This document shows, in pieces, positions 1 through 10,791 of a stretch of 64,000 bases of DNA. Each line of letters begins with the position of its first letter. The first letter of the stretch is position 1. Below the pieces are notes generated by a model that saw only the letters and a program-made list of their open reading frames with translations, did not search any database and was not told the origin of the DNA. Source of the stretch: Hypomesus transpacificus (taxonomy: Eukaryota; Chordata; Actinopteri; Osmeriformes; Osmeridae); the NCBI RefSeq assembly GCF_021917145.1, contig NC_061064.1, forward strand, positions 1,800,216 through 1,864,215, given 5' to 3'. The translations under genes and the position numbers were made by a program.

Positions 1-130
1 TATTTATTGAACAGACATTTACCTGAAGTGACGTGTTAGAGCTTGACTTATGCTTGTGAGATGTAAAGTTTGCAAAACTGTGTGGTGATGTAGAGTTACT
101 TGGATACATGATGTGTGTTACTCTTCACAG

Positions 131-3100
131 AGAAATTAGAAGAGCTCTACGCTTTTCTTTACAATCCAAAACAACAGGAAGAGGAAAGAGCCAGTGGCTG
201 GAGTCAAATAAACATGGCCATGGATTACAAGAGAATGGGATTACCCAATGAGTTTTGGGAAGTGACTGATCTCAATAAAAACTATGAGGTCAGTCAGACT
301 TGGTGTCAATCACTTTTTCTATTAGTTAGATGTGTGCTCTTCACCAGTACAATTATGTGCTATTTAACGGTATATTAAAATAAAGCCTACCTATTGGCAC
401 AATTACTCAATAATATTTGTGCAAGATATGACATGTGTGTACTTGTTTTACACTGAAGAATGATTTCACTTTGTTCAGATTTGCAGCACGTATCCTTCAG
501 AACTTGGAATTCCTAAATCTGCCAGTAAAGATGTTGTCGTAGGAAGCGCTAAATTCAGAAGCAGAGGACGTATCCCTACTCTGTCCTATTTCCACAAGGA
601 CACCAACGTAAGCCCAGCTGTGTTTTGGGTTACAGTGATGATTATTATTGAAATCATGTTGAGATGTTTTGAGACAGTAATTCTTACATTTACATTTAGT
701 CATTTAGCAGACGCTCTTATCCAGAGCGACTTACAGTAAGTACAGGGACATTCCCCCCGAGGCAAGTAAGGTGAAGTGCCTTGCCCAAGGACACAACGTA
801 ATTTGGCACGGCGGGGAATCGATCCGGCAACCTTCTGATTACTAGCCCGACTCTCTCACCGCTCAGCCACCTGACTCCCTTCTTCTGTCCTTCTCTGACC
901 AGGCTGCTGTTTGCCGTTGCAGTCAGCCTCTGTCTGGATACAACACACGAAGTTTGGAAGACGAACAGATGCTTCAAGCTATTAGCAGGGCCAATCCCAA
1001 CTCTACCTTCATGTATGTAGTGGATACCAGGCCCAAGGTAAGAGATATATGCTTATTGGCCCACTTCCTCTGTACTTAGACCAGGCTTAGTGATGCATTT
1101 CAGTCTAACCCGAATGGTTTTCTTTTTTTAATACGCAGTTGAATGCCATGGCCAACAGAGCTGCTGGAAAAGGCTATGAAAATGAAGATAATTACTCCAA
1201 CATCCGTTTCCAGTTTGTGGGTATTGAAAACATCCATGTGATGAGAAATAGTTTGCAGAAGCTTGTGGAAGGTTAGTGCCATATTGTTCTCACTCAGACA
1301 AAAATGAATCATGTCCTATAAATATAAATATGTAAGCATGTTGGCAATATTGACAATTTTAATGTTTGTGGTTTGTAACTCCACTCCTTATTTCCAGTGT
1401 GCACCATGAAGACTCCTACTATGAGTGACTACTTGACAGGCCTGGAGAACTCTGGATGGCTGCGACACATCAAGGCTGTAATGGATGCTGGAGTGTTTCT
1501 GGCGAAGGTGTTTCACATTTTTAAGTTACATCATGAGGGAAATTCAGAATTAGAATAAGAATAGTAAAAAGGTACAACTCCATGTGTAGGGAGTCAGGTG
1601 GCTGAGGGGTAAGGGAATCGGGCTAGTAATCAGAAGGTTGCTGGTTCGATTCCTGGCTGTGCCAAATGACGTTTTGTCCTTGGGCAAGGCACTTCACCCT
1701 ACTTGCCTCGGGGGGAATGTCCCTGTACTTACTGTAAGTCGCTCTAGACAAGAGCGTCTGCTAAATGACTACATGTCTTAATGTATAGCATGTGTGTGCT
1801 TAGCTGAAGAGAGAGTTCCCATGTTTTCTGTCAAGGCTGTGTCTGAGGAGAAGGCTAGTGTTCTGGTTCACTGCTCTGACGGCTGGGACCGCACTGCCCA
1901 GGTCTGCTCGCTGGCTAGCATCCTCCTAGACCCTTACTACAGGACAATCAAGGGACTCATGGTGAGATAACTGTCATTTCACGCCACACTTGTTTTTATA
2001 AGACCGGTTGTGTCCCATCTAAGAATAGGCCACAGTCATTTTTCTGTTGTTTTTATTTAAGGTCCTGATCGAAAAGGAATGGATATCCATGGGTCATAAA
2101 TTCACACAAAGGTATTTAGACCAACTTCATTCTAGGAGACCCCTAGAATACTAATAATTTGGGAGATGGATGTATAACTTTAAATAATATACATCTGTCT
2201 CTAAATATGTGAGCTGCAGGGAACTGATTTGGCAGTGCTGGCTGTCTTTCCCATTATGCATGGTGTTACATTAAAATAGCATTGTGAATAGGGCTATGTT
2301 AATATGATTTACATTACATTTAGCAGACGCTCTTATCCAGAGCGACTTACAGTAAGTACAGGGACATTCCCCCCGAGGCAAGTAGGGTGAAGTGCCTTGC
2401 CCAAGGACACAACGTCATTTTGCACAGCGGGGAATTGATCCGACAACCTTCCGATTACTAGCCCGACTCCCTCACCGCTCAGCCATCTGACTCCCTATGA
2501 TATCCATATGATGGTGTTGAAGATGAGGATCATGATGTTTTGTTCTTCATGGCAGGTGTGGACACGTGGAAGGAGATCCCAAGGAGGTGTCTCCTGTATT
2601 CACACAGTTTATTGAATGCCTCTGGCACCTGATGGAGCAGTTTCCTTGTTCCTTTGAGTACAACGAGAAATACCTTCTTGAAATCCACAACAACGTGTAC
2701 ACGTGCCAGTTTGGGAACTTCATAGGTAACTGCCAGAGAGAACGAAAGGAGATAAGGTATGTAGGCCTGTTTTTAAACAATGTCTCCTTAAAGCAGCCTG
2801 GTAACTTGAACGTCTCTGTCCTGTAATCTGTATTTGTTTACATTTTCAGACTACAGGAGAGGACCTTCTCTGTTTGGCCTTTCCTTCTGGATAACAGTCA
2901 GCAGTTCCGGAACCCTCTGCACAAATTCTCCTTAAGCAGAGATGTTCTGAAGCCAAACACTCTGCCGCTGAATTTCAAGTGAGCTTTTTTGTGTCACTGC
3001 TCAAACTTTCCCTCAATCCGATATATCACTACAGTCCAGAAGGTTTTTTTCCGTTTTTTTGTGTACTTGTTGCTCAATATTTTGAGTTTGCAGGTTCTGG

Positions 3101-3756
3101 TGTTCCATGTATAATCATTTTGATAAGGGCATGCAACCAAAGCAATCTATACTGAACCACCTGCTGTACATCACTCAGAAGAAGGTCGAAGAGGAGAAGA
3201 AAATGACTGATCTCCAGAGAGTAAGTTGGTACAAGTTGTTGTGAAGTCAAAATGTTTTCTTAAAATGGCAAATGCCTTAGTTATTTGAACAAATCGTAAG
3301 GCCCCCAAAAAATCTTGTATTTTTATGTTTAAGTCTGTCCATGTAAAATATTCTTGGCATGCACTAGCACTTGTAAGAGCCTGTATCTGCATACCAAAGT
3401 ACTTAGTTTGGCTGCAGTTTATTTGGGAGTTAGGATAGATCTCAAGGAAGGCATATTGAATTTTCCACTTTTGTTTTTCATTGAAGCAGTTGGCAGTCAT
3501 TGATGGGGTTTTGCCAGATCAGAACAGAAAGATCCTGTGCCCAGCGTCACCAGAAGAAGAGAGTCTTCCATCTCCAGAACCCACTAGCAACACAACCACA
3601 CAGATGGAACCAGCGATGAATGGTGCTGAAGAGGCTGAACTGCAGTTACAGACTGCTAGAGCTGAGGGACACAAAGGGATCGTCCGTGATACGGATGCCA
3701 AGGATGGAAGTGATGTGATGGAAAATCCAGATGGAGAATCCAAGGAGATGTCATAG
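131..3756 (+). CDS. mtmr8: Myotubularin-related phosphatase, MTMR8-like (5' exons outside window)
   Basis: Phosphoinositide 3-phosphatase of the MTMR6/7/8 subfamily, which removes the D3 phosphate from PI3P and PI(3,5)P2 on membranes. Exons: 131-288, 479-607, 903-1037, 1139-1271, 1398-1507, 1836-1961, 2062-2111, 2556-2756, 2850-2978, 3094-3220, 3490-3756. All phases agree and give about 520 residues; the N-terminal GRAM domain is upstream of the window. The CX5R active site, HCSDGWDRT, lies at 1869-1895 and is intact, so this is a catalytic member rather than a dead one. The subfamily signature [12 protein letters not shown] is at the start, and [11 protein letters not shown] and CQFGNF also fit. 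MTMR8 is favoured over MTMR6/7 by ISMGHKF and RCGH near the end of the phosphatase domain and by ASB12 lying next door, as in human. The tail after 3220 is short and polar, about 88 residues, well below the human tail as I remember it. The last acceptor is a NAGNAG (3485-3489). Confidence 0.88.
685..880 (-). mobile_element. tRNA-derived SINE, copy 1 (MTMR8 intron)
   Basis: Read on the minus strand, it has a tRNA-like head with an A-box-like GGTGGCTGAGCGG and a B-box-like GGTTCGATTCC equivalent. A body with CTTGGGCAAGGCACTTCACC follows, then a tail with GTAAGTCGCTCTGGATAAGAGCG. Two more copies lie within 1.7 kb. Its head ends about 22 bases before the acceptor of the exon at 903, so it forms most of that intron's 3' end. 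Confidence 0.85.
1588..1785 (+). mobile_element. tRNA-derived SINE, copy 2 (MTMR8 intron)
   Basis: Same family as the copies at 685-880 and 2307-2496 but in the opposite orientation. The tRNA-like head is at the left, with GGTTCGATTCC at about 1642-1652. The tail, with the GTAAGTCGCTCT motif, ends in an AT-rich stretch. The insertion lies in the intron between the exons ending at 1507 and starting at 1836. Confidence 0.85.
2307..2496 (-). mobile_element. tRNA-derived SINE, copy 3 (MTMR8 intron)
   Basis: Third copy of the same SINE, head to the right. It keeps the conserved CAGACGCTCTTATCCAGAGC core of the fish repeat and ends about 60 bases before the acceptor at 2556. Pairs of opposite-oriented copies could form intronic double-stranded RNA. 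Confidence 0.85.
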
Positions 3757-4590
3757 GTTTTTTCTTTTTATTCAATTGAAAATTATTCATACTGACCTCC
3801 ACTCTGCACTGATTGTATCAAATTATTGCATTTTTTTTATCACCGGGCCACTTTTTTCTGAACAAAGGCTTGGAATCCTGTGAATCAGCAAAAACAAAGG
3901 GACGAATATAGGATATGAAAACAAGGGAAGAATGCATAGGGAAATTATACTGCTTTAGTTGACCAACCCCCTTGATCTGAGAGTGCTTGAATACCAGTGT
4001 CCAAAACAGGGTGAAACTGTCAACTCAGCAAATGATGACTTAAATGTTGTATTCCTTAAAAAAAAAAAGTTTTATTAACATGAAAAGATTTTTGTACACT
4101 TGTTGTATGACATTTCACTGCTCTTGGGCTATATGTTATGAGCCATTATTAGACGCAACTGTACTTTTTGAGCACTTTTCTACAAATTCTACGTATCATA
4201 AAATGTACATGCGAAAGGGAACAACATTTTGTTTACTAAGAAAATGTAGCACAGCCAGACACATTGTATTTTTACATATGAGCGCTACCACAAGTGCAGC
4301 TAAGATTCTTTTACAAAGTACATTTCTATTCTACGTACATTCTATATAATAACTATCTTTTTATAAATCAGTTGTAGATGCACTGGTTTGATGTTAGTTC
4401 TAGTATTCATGTACTTCAGGTTATCCGTTGTCATATTCAATCTTATTGATTTCAATCTATTGTAATGATCCATGACTATAGGTCAAAGATCAGCTGAACA
4501 ACCACTTTGTATTCAGTTTGTTTGCCGCTGTAGCCTAGTTCATGTATGAACTGCTGCCATTTCGAATGTATTTTTTGATTTTCAAATAAA
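3757..4590 (+). promoter_or_regulatory. mtmr8: MTMR8 3' UTR and poly(A) signal
   Basis: After the TAG at 3754-3756 the sequence is AT-rich and non-coding. A canonical AATAAA at 4585-4590 is followed by an A-run and then T-rich sequence, which fits the end of the transcript. Other open frames here are short and lack family resemblance. Confidence 0.65.
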
Positions 4591-4667
4591 TGAAAAAAAG
4601 GGTCTGCCCGATTTACTACAAACTTTCTATGGCTGTTTTTTTTTTTTTTTTTTTACCTAATCATGAC

Positions 4668-4724
4668 AGTTGCGCATGCGTTTACCAGTATACACTGACG
4701 TAATCGCACAGTTGATCTTCGCAG
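4668..4724 (+). promoter_or_regulatory. asb12: Candidate ASB12 promoter and non-coding first exon
   Basis: An NRF1-like TGCGCATGCG (4671-4680) is followed by a CRE-like TGACGTAA (4696-4703). A strong donor (GCAG|GTAGGC, cut after 4724) follows. A pyrimidine-ended acceptor at 5252-5253 would place the next exon 6 bases before the ASB12 ATG. The pairing is inferred from splice signals only. Confidence 0.45.
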
Positions 4725-5259
4725 GTAGGCTAAAGATTGTTTGCTATATTATTAATTACATTGCAGTTTGTTGTAGATAAATACTTGGTTAGATTTTAGT
4801 ACGTAATAGTTTAGTAATACTTTCTAGCAATGTAACCTGGTATCTTGACTAGTGCAGGTTCAGGCTGGCGAGGCTGCCGTGTATGTCAACAACACAGCCC
4901 AGCTTTTCAGATGACATTAGCTTTAGCTAGCTAGTCTTAGCCGTTAGCTTGCCAAACCACTCAAAATGTATGGCAAAACGTGTCCATTTCCTGTGCACGT
5001 TCGCGAGTATACTACACCCAAAGTCCATCTTTCGTTACGAGTTCCCAGTCACAATTTTTGCAAACAGTTGCAGACTATGGACTGTGAAAGCTAGGCTTGC
5101 AATAAGCTATCTAGCAGCATCGTATAGTGTTTCAGGAAGTGATTGGATGACGTTGGAAGATTCTAGTTAATGTATCTACTTTAGCTCACATTATTTAATC
5201 ATGTCAAGTTCTCAGAATAACTTTGTTCGTCAATCTATTCCGTTTCGATTTAGATTCCT

Positions 5260-6314
5260 ATGCACCATTTGGCAGTTGTTGCAGACGAAGGCGCCTGTAG
5301 CGGTGAAAGCCAGCTGCTCAATCAAGCAGTGTCAAACAACGATGACAGATACCTTGATGAGCTACTCTCACAAGAACAATACAAGAAGTTCATTAACTGT
5401 AGAAGTGGCTGGGGAATTCCAGGCACACCATTACGTATGGCTGCATCCCGGGGTCATCTCGGGTGTCTACAGGTGCTGCTGTCCCACGGCGCCGAAGTGG
5501 ACTGCCTAGACGTGAAAGCCCAGACTCCTCTCTTCACTGCTGTCTGTGGGAAATACTTGAACTGTGTTTTAGCACTCCTCAGAGCCGGGGCTAACCCAAA
5601 CGGCAGCTTGTACAACAACTGCTCGCCTGTCCTTACAGCAGCCAGAGAAGGGGATGTTGAGATCCTCAAACAGCTACTTAAACACGGTGCAGAGGTCAAC
5701 TCCAGATCTAAAGTCTTGCTGTGGACCTCAAGCGCTAGCGTATCTAGTGGGCCTCTCTATCTGTCAGCAGTGTATGGACACCTGGATTGTTTTAAAGTCT
5801 TACTTCTCTATGGGGCGGATCCGAATTACAACTGCACGGACACTAAGCTGCTCAGCAAAATCAAGCAGCCTAAAACAGTGCTTGAAATGTGCCTCAGGCA
5901 TGGTTGTGGGGTTGAATACATCCAGCTGTTGATTGACTTTGGTGCAAACGTGTACCTCCCCACGCTCATAATAGAGAAATCCACAAAGCAGAACGAAGCA
6001 GTGGAGCTGCTTCTGCAGGAAAGAGGTGAAGTCATGCTGCAGTTCTTCCTATCAATAAAATCAACCAATATAGATATATAATTTATTTAGTTCCTTAGGC
6101 TTTTTCTCCAGACCCTTGTTATGTGTCTTAATTTTCTGTGTTTTTCTCATTTTAAGGATGTCCCAAATCCCTCCTCTCTCAGTGCCGACTTGCAATCCGG
6201 GGACACCTCATGAAGATAAACAGAATCCATTCCATTGATAATCTGGAAATGCCACCTAGACTGATTAACTTCTTGCAATACAAATCCACACCAACAACCA
6301 CGCTACAACTCTGA
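5260..6314 (+). CDS. asb12: Ankyrin repeat and SOCS box protein 12
   Basis: Predicted substrate adaptor of an Elongin B/C-Cullin 5 ubiquitin ligase. Two coding exons, 5260-6025 and 6157-6314, join in phase (AGA G|GA) to give 307 residues, matching the roughly 309 of human ASB12. About five ankyrin units run from residue 50 to 250; GTPLRMAAS, QTPLFTAV, SPVLTAAR and GPLYLSAVYGHLD are typical repeat starts. The second exon supplies the SOCS box: SLLSQCRLAIRGHL fits the Elongin BC-box (S/T-L-x3-C-x3-I/V), and MPPRLINFL occupies the Cul5-box position. Reading on past 6025 without splicing gives a 273-residue form ending at 6081 that lacks the SOCS box. The start at 5260 aligns with the family N-terminus, which is poorly conserved, so an upstream start cannot be excluded. 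It lies between MTMR8 and AMER1, as in mammals. Confidence 0.9.
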
Positions 6315-6513
6315 TCACATCAAGAACCAATGGTGATAAAACAAACTATACCAACTGCGTGAAACATTAAAATGGCTTTGGTTGAAGTTGTTTGAGCGTG
6401 ATGAGTTCATCTTTTTTCTTTGTATAATTATGAAACGTGTTAATTATGACTTTTTACCTATTTTTTTCTCAAATGTGTGCTGCAATGTCACTGTTATTGA
6501 AGGCATAAAAGTC

Positions 6514-6519
6514 AATAAA
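6514..6519 (+). promoter_or_regulatory. asb12: ASB12 poly(A) signal
   Basis: AATAAA about 200 bases after the ASB12 stop, in AT-rich sequence that also carries a nearby TCATAAA. It is the first canonical signal downstream of the SOCS-box exon. Confidence 0.6.
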
Positions 6520-6729
6520 ATGTCATAAATATGTTAACCTAAACTCCAGATTTGTTATATCTTGAGATGACAATGGCAGTTACTGATTGTGAATTATCTC
6601 TCTACACACAGTCGGGATTTATCAACTATATGGAATCAAAACTGTACGATTAGATTCTCGTTGTCCAAATGTGAACACGTCAAATGAAAAATATTCCCCG
6701 AGTCTGATCGTGACTGACAAAGTCATAGT

Positions 6730-6975
6730 CGTGACTGTCGTAATGCCGTCTTGACGCCACACAGAGCGTCTGTGAGGTACAATGGTAACAAAACCAATTG
6801 ACCAATGGTAGGTGGAGTTTCTGCTTCGCTACCGTTCTCAGGATGGATCGGATTTAACTCCATGCCACCGTCTGTACCTCGTCTGGAGCCGGATTGTTTA
6901 TTATCGTTGGACCAAGCTAGCTAGCTTGCTGAGCTAGTCACCCATAGCTACCTTGCGAGAACTCCGGTCAAATAT
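6730..6975 (+). promoter_or_regulatory. amer1: AMER1 promoter and non-coding exon 1
   Basis: A CpG-containing segment with a CCAAT box (CAATTGACCAATGG near 6796) precedes an exon-like stretch ending in a strong donor, AATAT|GTAAGT, at 6976. The matching acceptor TTCTCAG ends at 7557. The exon has no useful ATG frame, as expected for AMER genes, whose coding sequence lies in one later exon. The intron (6976-7557) is rich in GCTAGC repeats. Confidence 0.55.
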
Positions 6976-7560
6976 GTAAGTCATCGAATTCCCTCAATCT
7001 CAAGTGCATTGATAGGACAAGAATAATATGGGAATATTTAACTGAGCCAGATTGTCCCATTGCGATGAGTTGACATTGTATAGCAGCGACTAGCTAGCTA
7101 AATTAGCTCCGCTAACAAGCATAGCATTTGCCACTGACTTAGCTTGCCAGCGAGCTATTTGTTTTCTAGACGGAGACGACGTTCTAGCTAACAACACGTT
7201 AGCTACCTGTAGCTATCTAGCCATTTAACGTTTTTCTCACGTTCAGCAGCTAGACAGCAAGTTAACTTTGTGCCAATATAGGATGATACGAGGTGTTGAA
7301 CGTTTATCACCAAATATATGTTCACTAGCCTTGCTAGTTCTACATGGATTTAGCCATAGCTTGCTATTTCGCTATACATGTGGCTAACGTTACTCGCTAA
7401 ACAAAGGCAGACAGTATGAAACTCAATGAGAATATCGATCTAGCCATCATGTAAACGTTATGTTTCAAGATTTGAATGATCATAAATACAACTATTACTT
7501 ATCTTAAATAGTCTTCTGTATAGATAGGCTAATCCTTTTGTTTGTTTTGATTCTCAGAAT

Positions 7561-7602
7561 ATGGCAGCAGATGGCGTTTGGAGGACAGACATGCATCGAT
7601 AG
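7561..7602 (+). promoter_or_regulatory. Upstream ORF 1 in AMER1 leader
   Basis: ATG three bases into exon 2, open for 13 codons and ending in TAG at 7600-7602. It precedes the main ATG at 7672 and could reduce translation of AMER1 or act through re-initiation. Confidence 0.5.
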
Positions 7603-7630
7603 GTTCTTATCAACTGACAGCATACCCATC

Positions 7631-7660
7631 ATGGTATCTGTTAGTTTCAGCTTTTCTTAA
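7631..7660 (+). promoter_or_regulatory. Upstream ORF 2 in AMER1 leader
   Basis: A second short frame (ATG at 7631, TAA at 7658-7660, nine codons) ends only 11 bases before the AMER1 ATG. That spacing is short for re-initiation, so leaky scanning would be needed to reach the main start. Confidence 0.45.
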
Positions 7661-7671
7661 ATCATATTGCC

Positions 7672-10600
7672 ATGGAGCCACGCAGGGTGAATGAGACAGA
7701 GAGTGAGTCCAAGTGTTTGTCTGTTAGCTGTGAGCAGTCGAGTGGCCACGCCGCTGTTACGCCTCCGCCTGATCTGACAAACGATGCCCCCCACGAGCCA
7801 CCACCTTCAGGGAAACTTCGGAGAACCGCCCTCAGATTGTTTGGTGGAAGGAAAAACATTTGTGTACTTCCGAGCTTCTTTGGGGGTAGAAACAAAAACC
7901 AGAACAAGTGGTCATCTAGAAAGGGAGTTCGAAAGAGCAAAACACATGATGGACTCAGCAAGGCAAACTGGGAGGACGGCGTCGGAAGTGGATTTGCACC
8001 GGCAGGAGACTTTGAATACCACATCGAAAAAGACGCTGCTGCAAACAGCAGTTGCAGTGAATTTGGACATCCAGTCGGTGATCAGAAGTCTATGTCTCTT
8101 CCACGGCAGAAAAAAGGTTTGAGGGGACTGTTTAACAGCATCAGGCGACATAAAAAGAATAGAAATGGTGAACTTGAGAAACATGAAACGGTCCCAATGT
8201 ATTTTGTCTGTAGCAAAGAGGTGCCTGTTGCCCAGGTTAACGTTGACCAAAATAACACAGAGTGCCTGGGTAAGTTGACTGAACCGTATGTGCCTGACTT
8301 GAATGCAAACACAGGAAAGGGTGAGCCTGCTGTTCCTGAATGTATTGATGTTGGAGTCGTGGTTTCTGAAAGAACAACAAAAGAAGATATCCTGAATGTT
8401 GGCTCCGAGAACCAACTGGAGGAAGAAGTGGCTGTAAAGAATAACGACTCACCTGGTTCCGACAGGAAACTAATCTCAAACACGTTCAACTCTCTCCCTA
8501 ACAACGATCCTGAATCCGCCGCGAACAGCCAACTATCTGTCGGCTCTTCTGACCAGATCAGCCTGATCTTCGGAGACGTGGCCTCCTTGAAGAGTTTTGA
8601 TTCGCTAACGGGATGTGGCGACATCATCGCCGACCAGGACGATGACAGTATCGCAGAGAGCACGGTTTCAGGGGAAAGGAGTAGGAATGGGGGCAAAAGG
8701 AGTTCCTGTTACGTAACTTACCAGGGTGGAGGGGAAGACATGGCCACACCCGACGAAGTGGACCTCCAAGACCTCTGGGAAAACGAGGCTGCCGAGGAAG
8801 TTAGCTTTAATCACAACCAAAACGAAAGCTCGATGGAACACTCTGACAGCCTGAGGCTGGCTCCTGAGGAGCCGTCCAGCTGCCTCTGCACAGACCTCAG
8901 CAGCAGCGGCACCCTCGGACTCACAGACAACACGGTCACCTCCGGAGATGTTTTGACTCCTCAGAGTGACCATCAGGAGTCCGTTCCCAACAGTGACGAG
9001 GGTTACTACGACTCGACGACCCCGGGGCCGGACGAAGAAGGCCACGAAAAGGCTGACCGGATGAGGAGAGACAGACTTCCGAGGGACAGTTACAGCGGCG
9101 ATGCTCTTTATGAGCTTTTTGGTCCAGATGACAGTCTTATAAGTCCAGCTTTTGACAACCAGTTGAAGCTGACCGGCTCCGTGATCCATGGGTACTTAGA
9201 CAAGTCTGCTGATGTAAAAGAACACCAGGCGTTTGGTTCTGAAATAGGTTCGTTAGAGTTTGAAAACACAAGTTTAACTAGGATTCTCCAGGATCTTCAC
9301 TCTGCAAAGCTGCCAAGTGACAACAGTAAACAATCCAAAGAGCTTGCTTTGTTCACCAAAGGCCTCCACAACCAAGGCTTGAAGAAAAGCATGACTTCAA
9401 AAGCACACGCCTCTGTGGACCCAGTCACCTCGGAAGCTTTCAATCAAGGGAAAAGTTCTCAACACGGAAACAAATTTAGTAACCTCAAAAGTCAACCCCA
9501 TGAACAGAGCTCAGAGAAAAACAACATAATGGCCCCACAATTAAAAAACAACAAAAATACTTCAAAGCAAAAAACAGTGGAAATGGAGGATGACCTAGCA
9601 GTTAGCTTCTCTCAAGCCCTTGTTGACTTTACAAAAAATGCACGTTTATTCGGCGGCCCTACTGAAGGAATGAGTGGCTCTGAGTCAACCTCTCCCTTCG
9701 CCCAAAACCTGCAGGCCCTTCCTGCCATGGTAACCTTTGATGTGGTGGACATGGATAATGAAGGAGAGTACGACCAGCAAGTTGACATGACGATAGAAGA
9801 GGAGGACATCACATCGCCTTACGAAGTATTTGAAGAGAGCTACTTGCAGAAAGACGCGTTTGCTGAATGTGACGATCGAATGTTTGACGTCTATGAACAG
9901 AGTCTCTTAAGTAACACATGGGCTATCACAAGCCTACCACGTCACCTGAGCCTTACTCCAGCCAATCGGGCGACGCCCAGCCGGTTGGCGTTAAACAGGA
10001 GGAGCAGATCTCTGGATACGGACTGCTTGGAGTTGGAGAACATCTACCTGGGAAGTGGGGCTGCGCCGCCGCCCAGTCATGTGACTGAGAGAGCATCCAA
10101 GAGAGTGTCTTCTCTCCACCGCAAGAAGAACGGACATACGCCCTCCGCGGAGAGGAAAGACGGAAGCAGCTTCATGTTTCTGTCATGGCAACAAGAGGCA
10201 GAGAGATCCTCCGTCTCCACTCTGACAGACGGGAGAAGAGCAGAGACCAGCGGCCGTGTGACCTCAGCCAGGCACGCCCCGCCGTCCGGTCAGCCTGGGG
10301 GGCAGACCGCAAGAAAATCACAGCAGCAGTCTGTAAGCATAATAGCGGAAAGAATGTCCTGCAGTTTTAACTCTCTAAACACAGGCCTTGTGAATAGACC
10401 CTGTCACCTTCCTTTGCAATCAGAGGCCAGTGGAGCCCAAGCCCCATGCGTTTTCTCTGCAGTGAACCGGGAAAACTTGTACGTGATGTCGGATCTAGCT
10501 TCAGATGGCGGGGGCGAGGAACTTTTTTACACCTCTTCACTGAACTGTCAGTCTTCTGGTCAGCTGTGTAAGATGAGAGCAGGAAGCGTCGCTCACGGCA

Positions 10601-10791
10601 AGCCTGTCTCCGGCTCTCTGGACCTGGGGGACGGAGACAGGAGCTTCTGCAGCAGAGCCAGACCAGCCATGGATACAGGGTTCCCTCCGGCCAGATCAGC
10701 CATGGATACAGGGTTCCCTCCGGCTTGTAACAAACACACGGCTGGAGCAAACCTACAATCTGACCTGCAGACACCTTCACACAACACTTAA
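7672..10791 (+). CDS. amer1: APC membrane recruitment protein 1 (WTX)
   Basis: Membrane-bound scaffold that recruits APC and modulates Wnt/beta-catenin signalling. One open exon of 1039 residues starts at GCCATGG, a good Kozak context. Family blocks appear in order: FGGRKNICVLPSFFGG (about 58-73), KSKTHDGL (88-95), the basic KKGLRGLFNSIRRHKK (about 145-160; the two Lys/Arg-rich blocks bind PI(4,5)P2 in the family), SLKSFDSLTGCGDIIADQD, VTYQGGGEDMA, QESVPNSDEGYYDSTTPG, LPRDSYSGDALYELF, VSFSQALVDF, MVTFDVVDM and ALNRRSRSLDT. The last three separate it from AMER2. The Arg-Glu-Ala repeats of human AMER1, linked to beta-catenin binding, are not seen. A 33-bp in-frame duplication near the end (10660-10725) repeats AMDTGFPPA. 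It sits between ASB12 and ARHGEF9, as in human. Human AMER1 is about 1135 residues. Confidence 0.93.
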   Translation: MEPRRVNETESESKCLSVSCEQSSGHAAVTPPPDLTNDAPHEPPPSGKLRRTALRLFGGRKNICVLPSFFGGRNKNQNKWSSRKGVRKSKTHDGLSKANWEDGVGSGFAPAGDFEYHIEKDAAANSSCSEFGHPVGDQKSMSLPRQKKGLRGLFNSIRRHKKNRNGELEKHETVPMYFVCSKEVPVAQVNVDQNNTECLGKLTEPYVPDLNANTGKGEPAVPECIDVGVVVSERTTKEDILNVGSENQLEEEVAVKNNDSPGSDRKLISNTFNSLPNNDPESAANSQLSVGSSDQISLIFGDVASLKSFDSLTGCGDIIADQDDDSIAESTVSGERSRNGGKRSSCYVTYQGGGEDMATPDEVDLQDLWENEAAEEVSFNHNQNESSMEHSDSLRLAPEEPSSCLCTDLSSSGTLGLTDNTVTSGDVLTPQSDHQESVPNSDEGYYDSTTPGPDEEGHEKADRMRRDRLPRDSYSGDALYELFGPDDSLISPAFDNQLKLTGSVIHGYLDKSADVKEHQAFGSEIGSLEFENTSLTRILQDLHSAKLPSDNSKQSKELALFTKGLHNQGLKKSMTSKAHASVDPVTSEAFNQGKSSQHGNKFSNLKSQPHEQSSEKNNIMAPQLKNNKNTSKQKTVEMEDDLAVSFSQALVDFTKNARLFGGPTEGMSGSESTSPFAQNLQALPAMVTFDVVDMDNEGEYDQQVDMTIEEEDITSPYEVFEESYLQKDAFAECDDRMFDVYEQSLLSNTWAITSLPRHLSLTPANRATPSRLALNRRSRSLDTDCLELENIYLGSGAAPPPSHVTERASKRVSSLHRKKNGHTPSAERKDGSSFMFLSWQQEAERSSVSTLTDGRRAETSGRVTSARHAPPSGQPGGQTARKSQQQSVSIIAERMSCSFNSLNTGLVNRPCHLPLQSEASGAQAPCVFSAVNRENLYVMSDLASDGGGEELFYTSSLNCQSSGQLCKMRAGSVAHGKPVSGSLDLGDGDRSFCSRARPAMDTGFPPARSAMDTGFPPACNKHTAGANLQSDLQTPSHNT

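Noticed and set aside
1588..1660. tRNA gene
   Set aside because: The A- and B-box-like motifs belong to a SINE head. The sequence does not fold into a complete cloverleaf and is repeated at 685-880 and 2307-2496.
4044..4349. 101-codon frame after MTMR8
   Set aside because: It lies in the MTMR8 3' UTR, with biased AT-rich codons and no recognisable domain.
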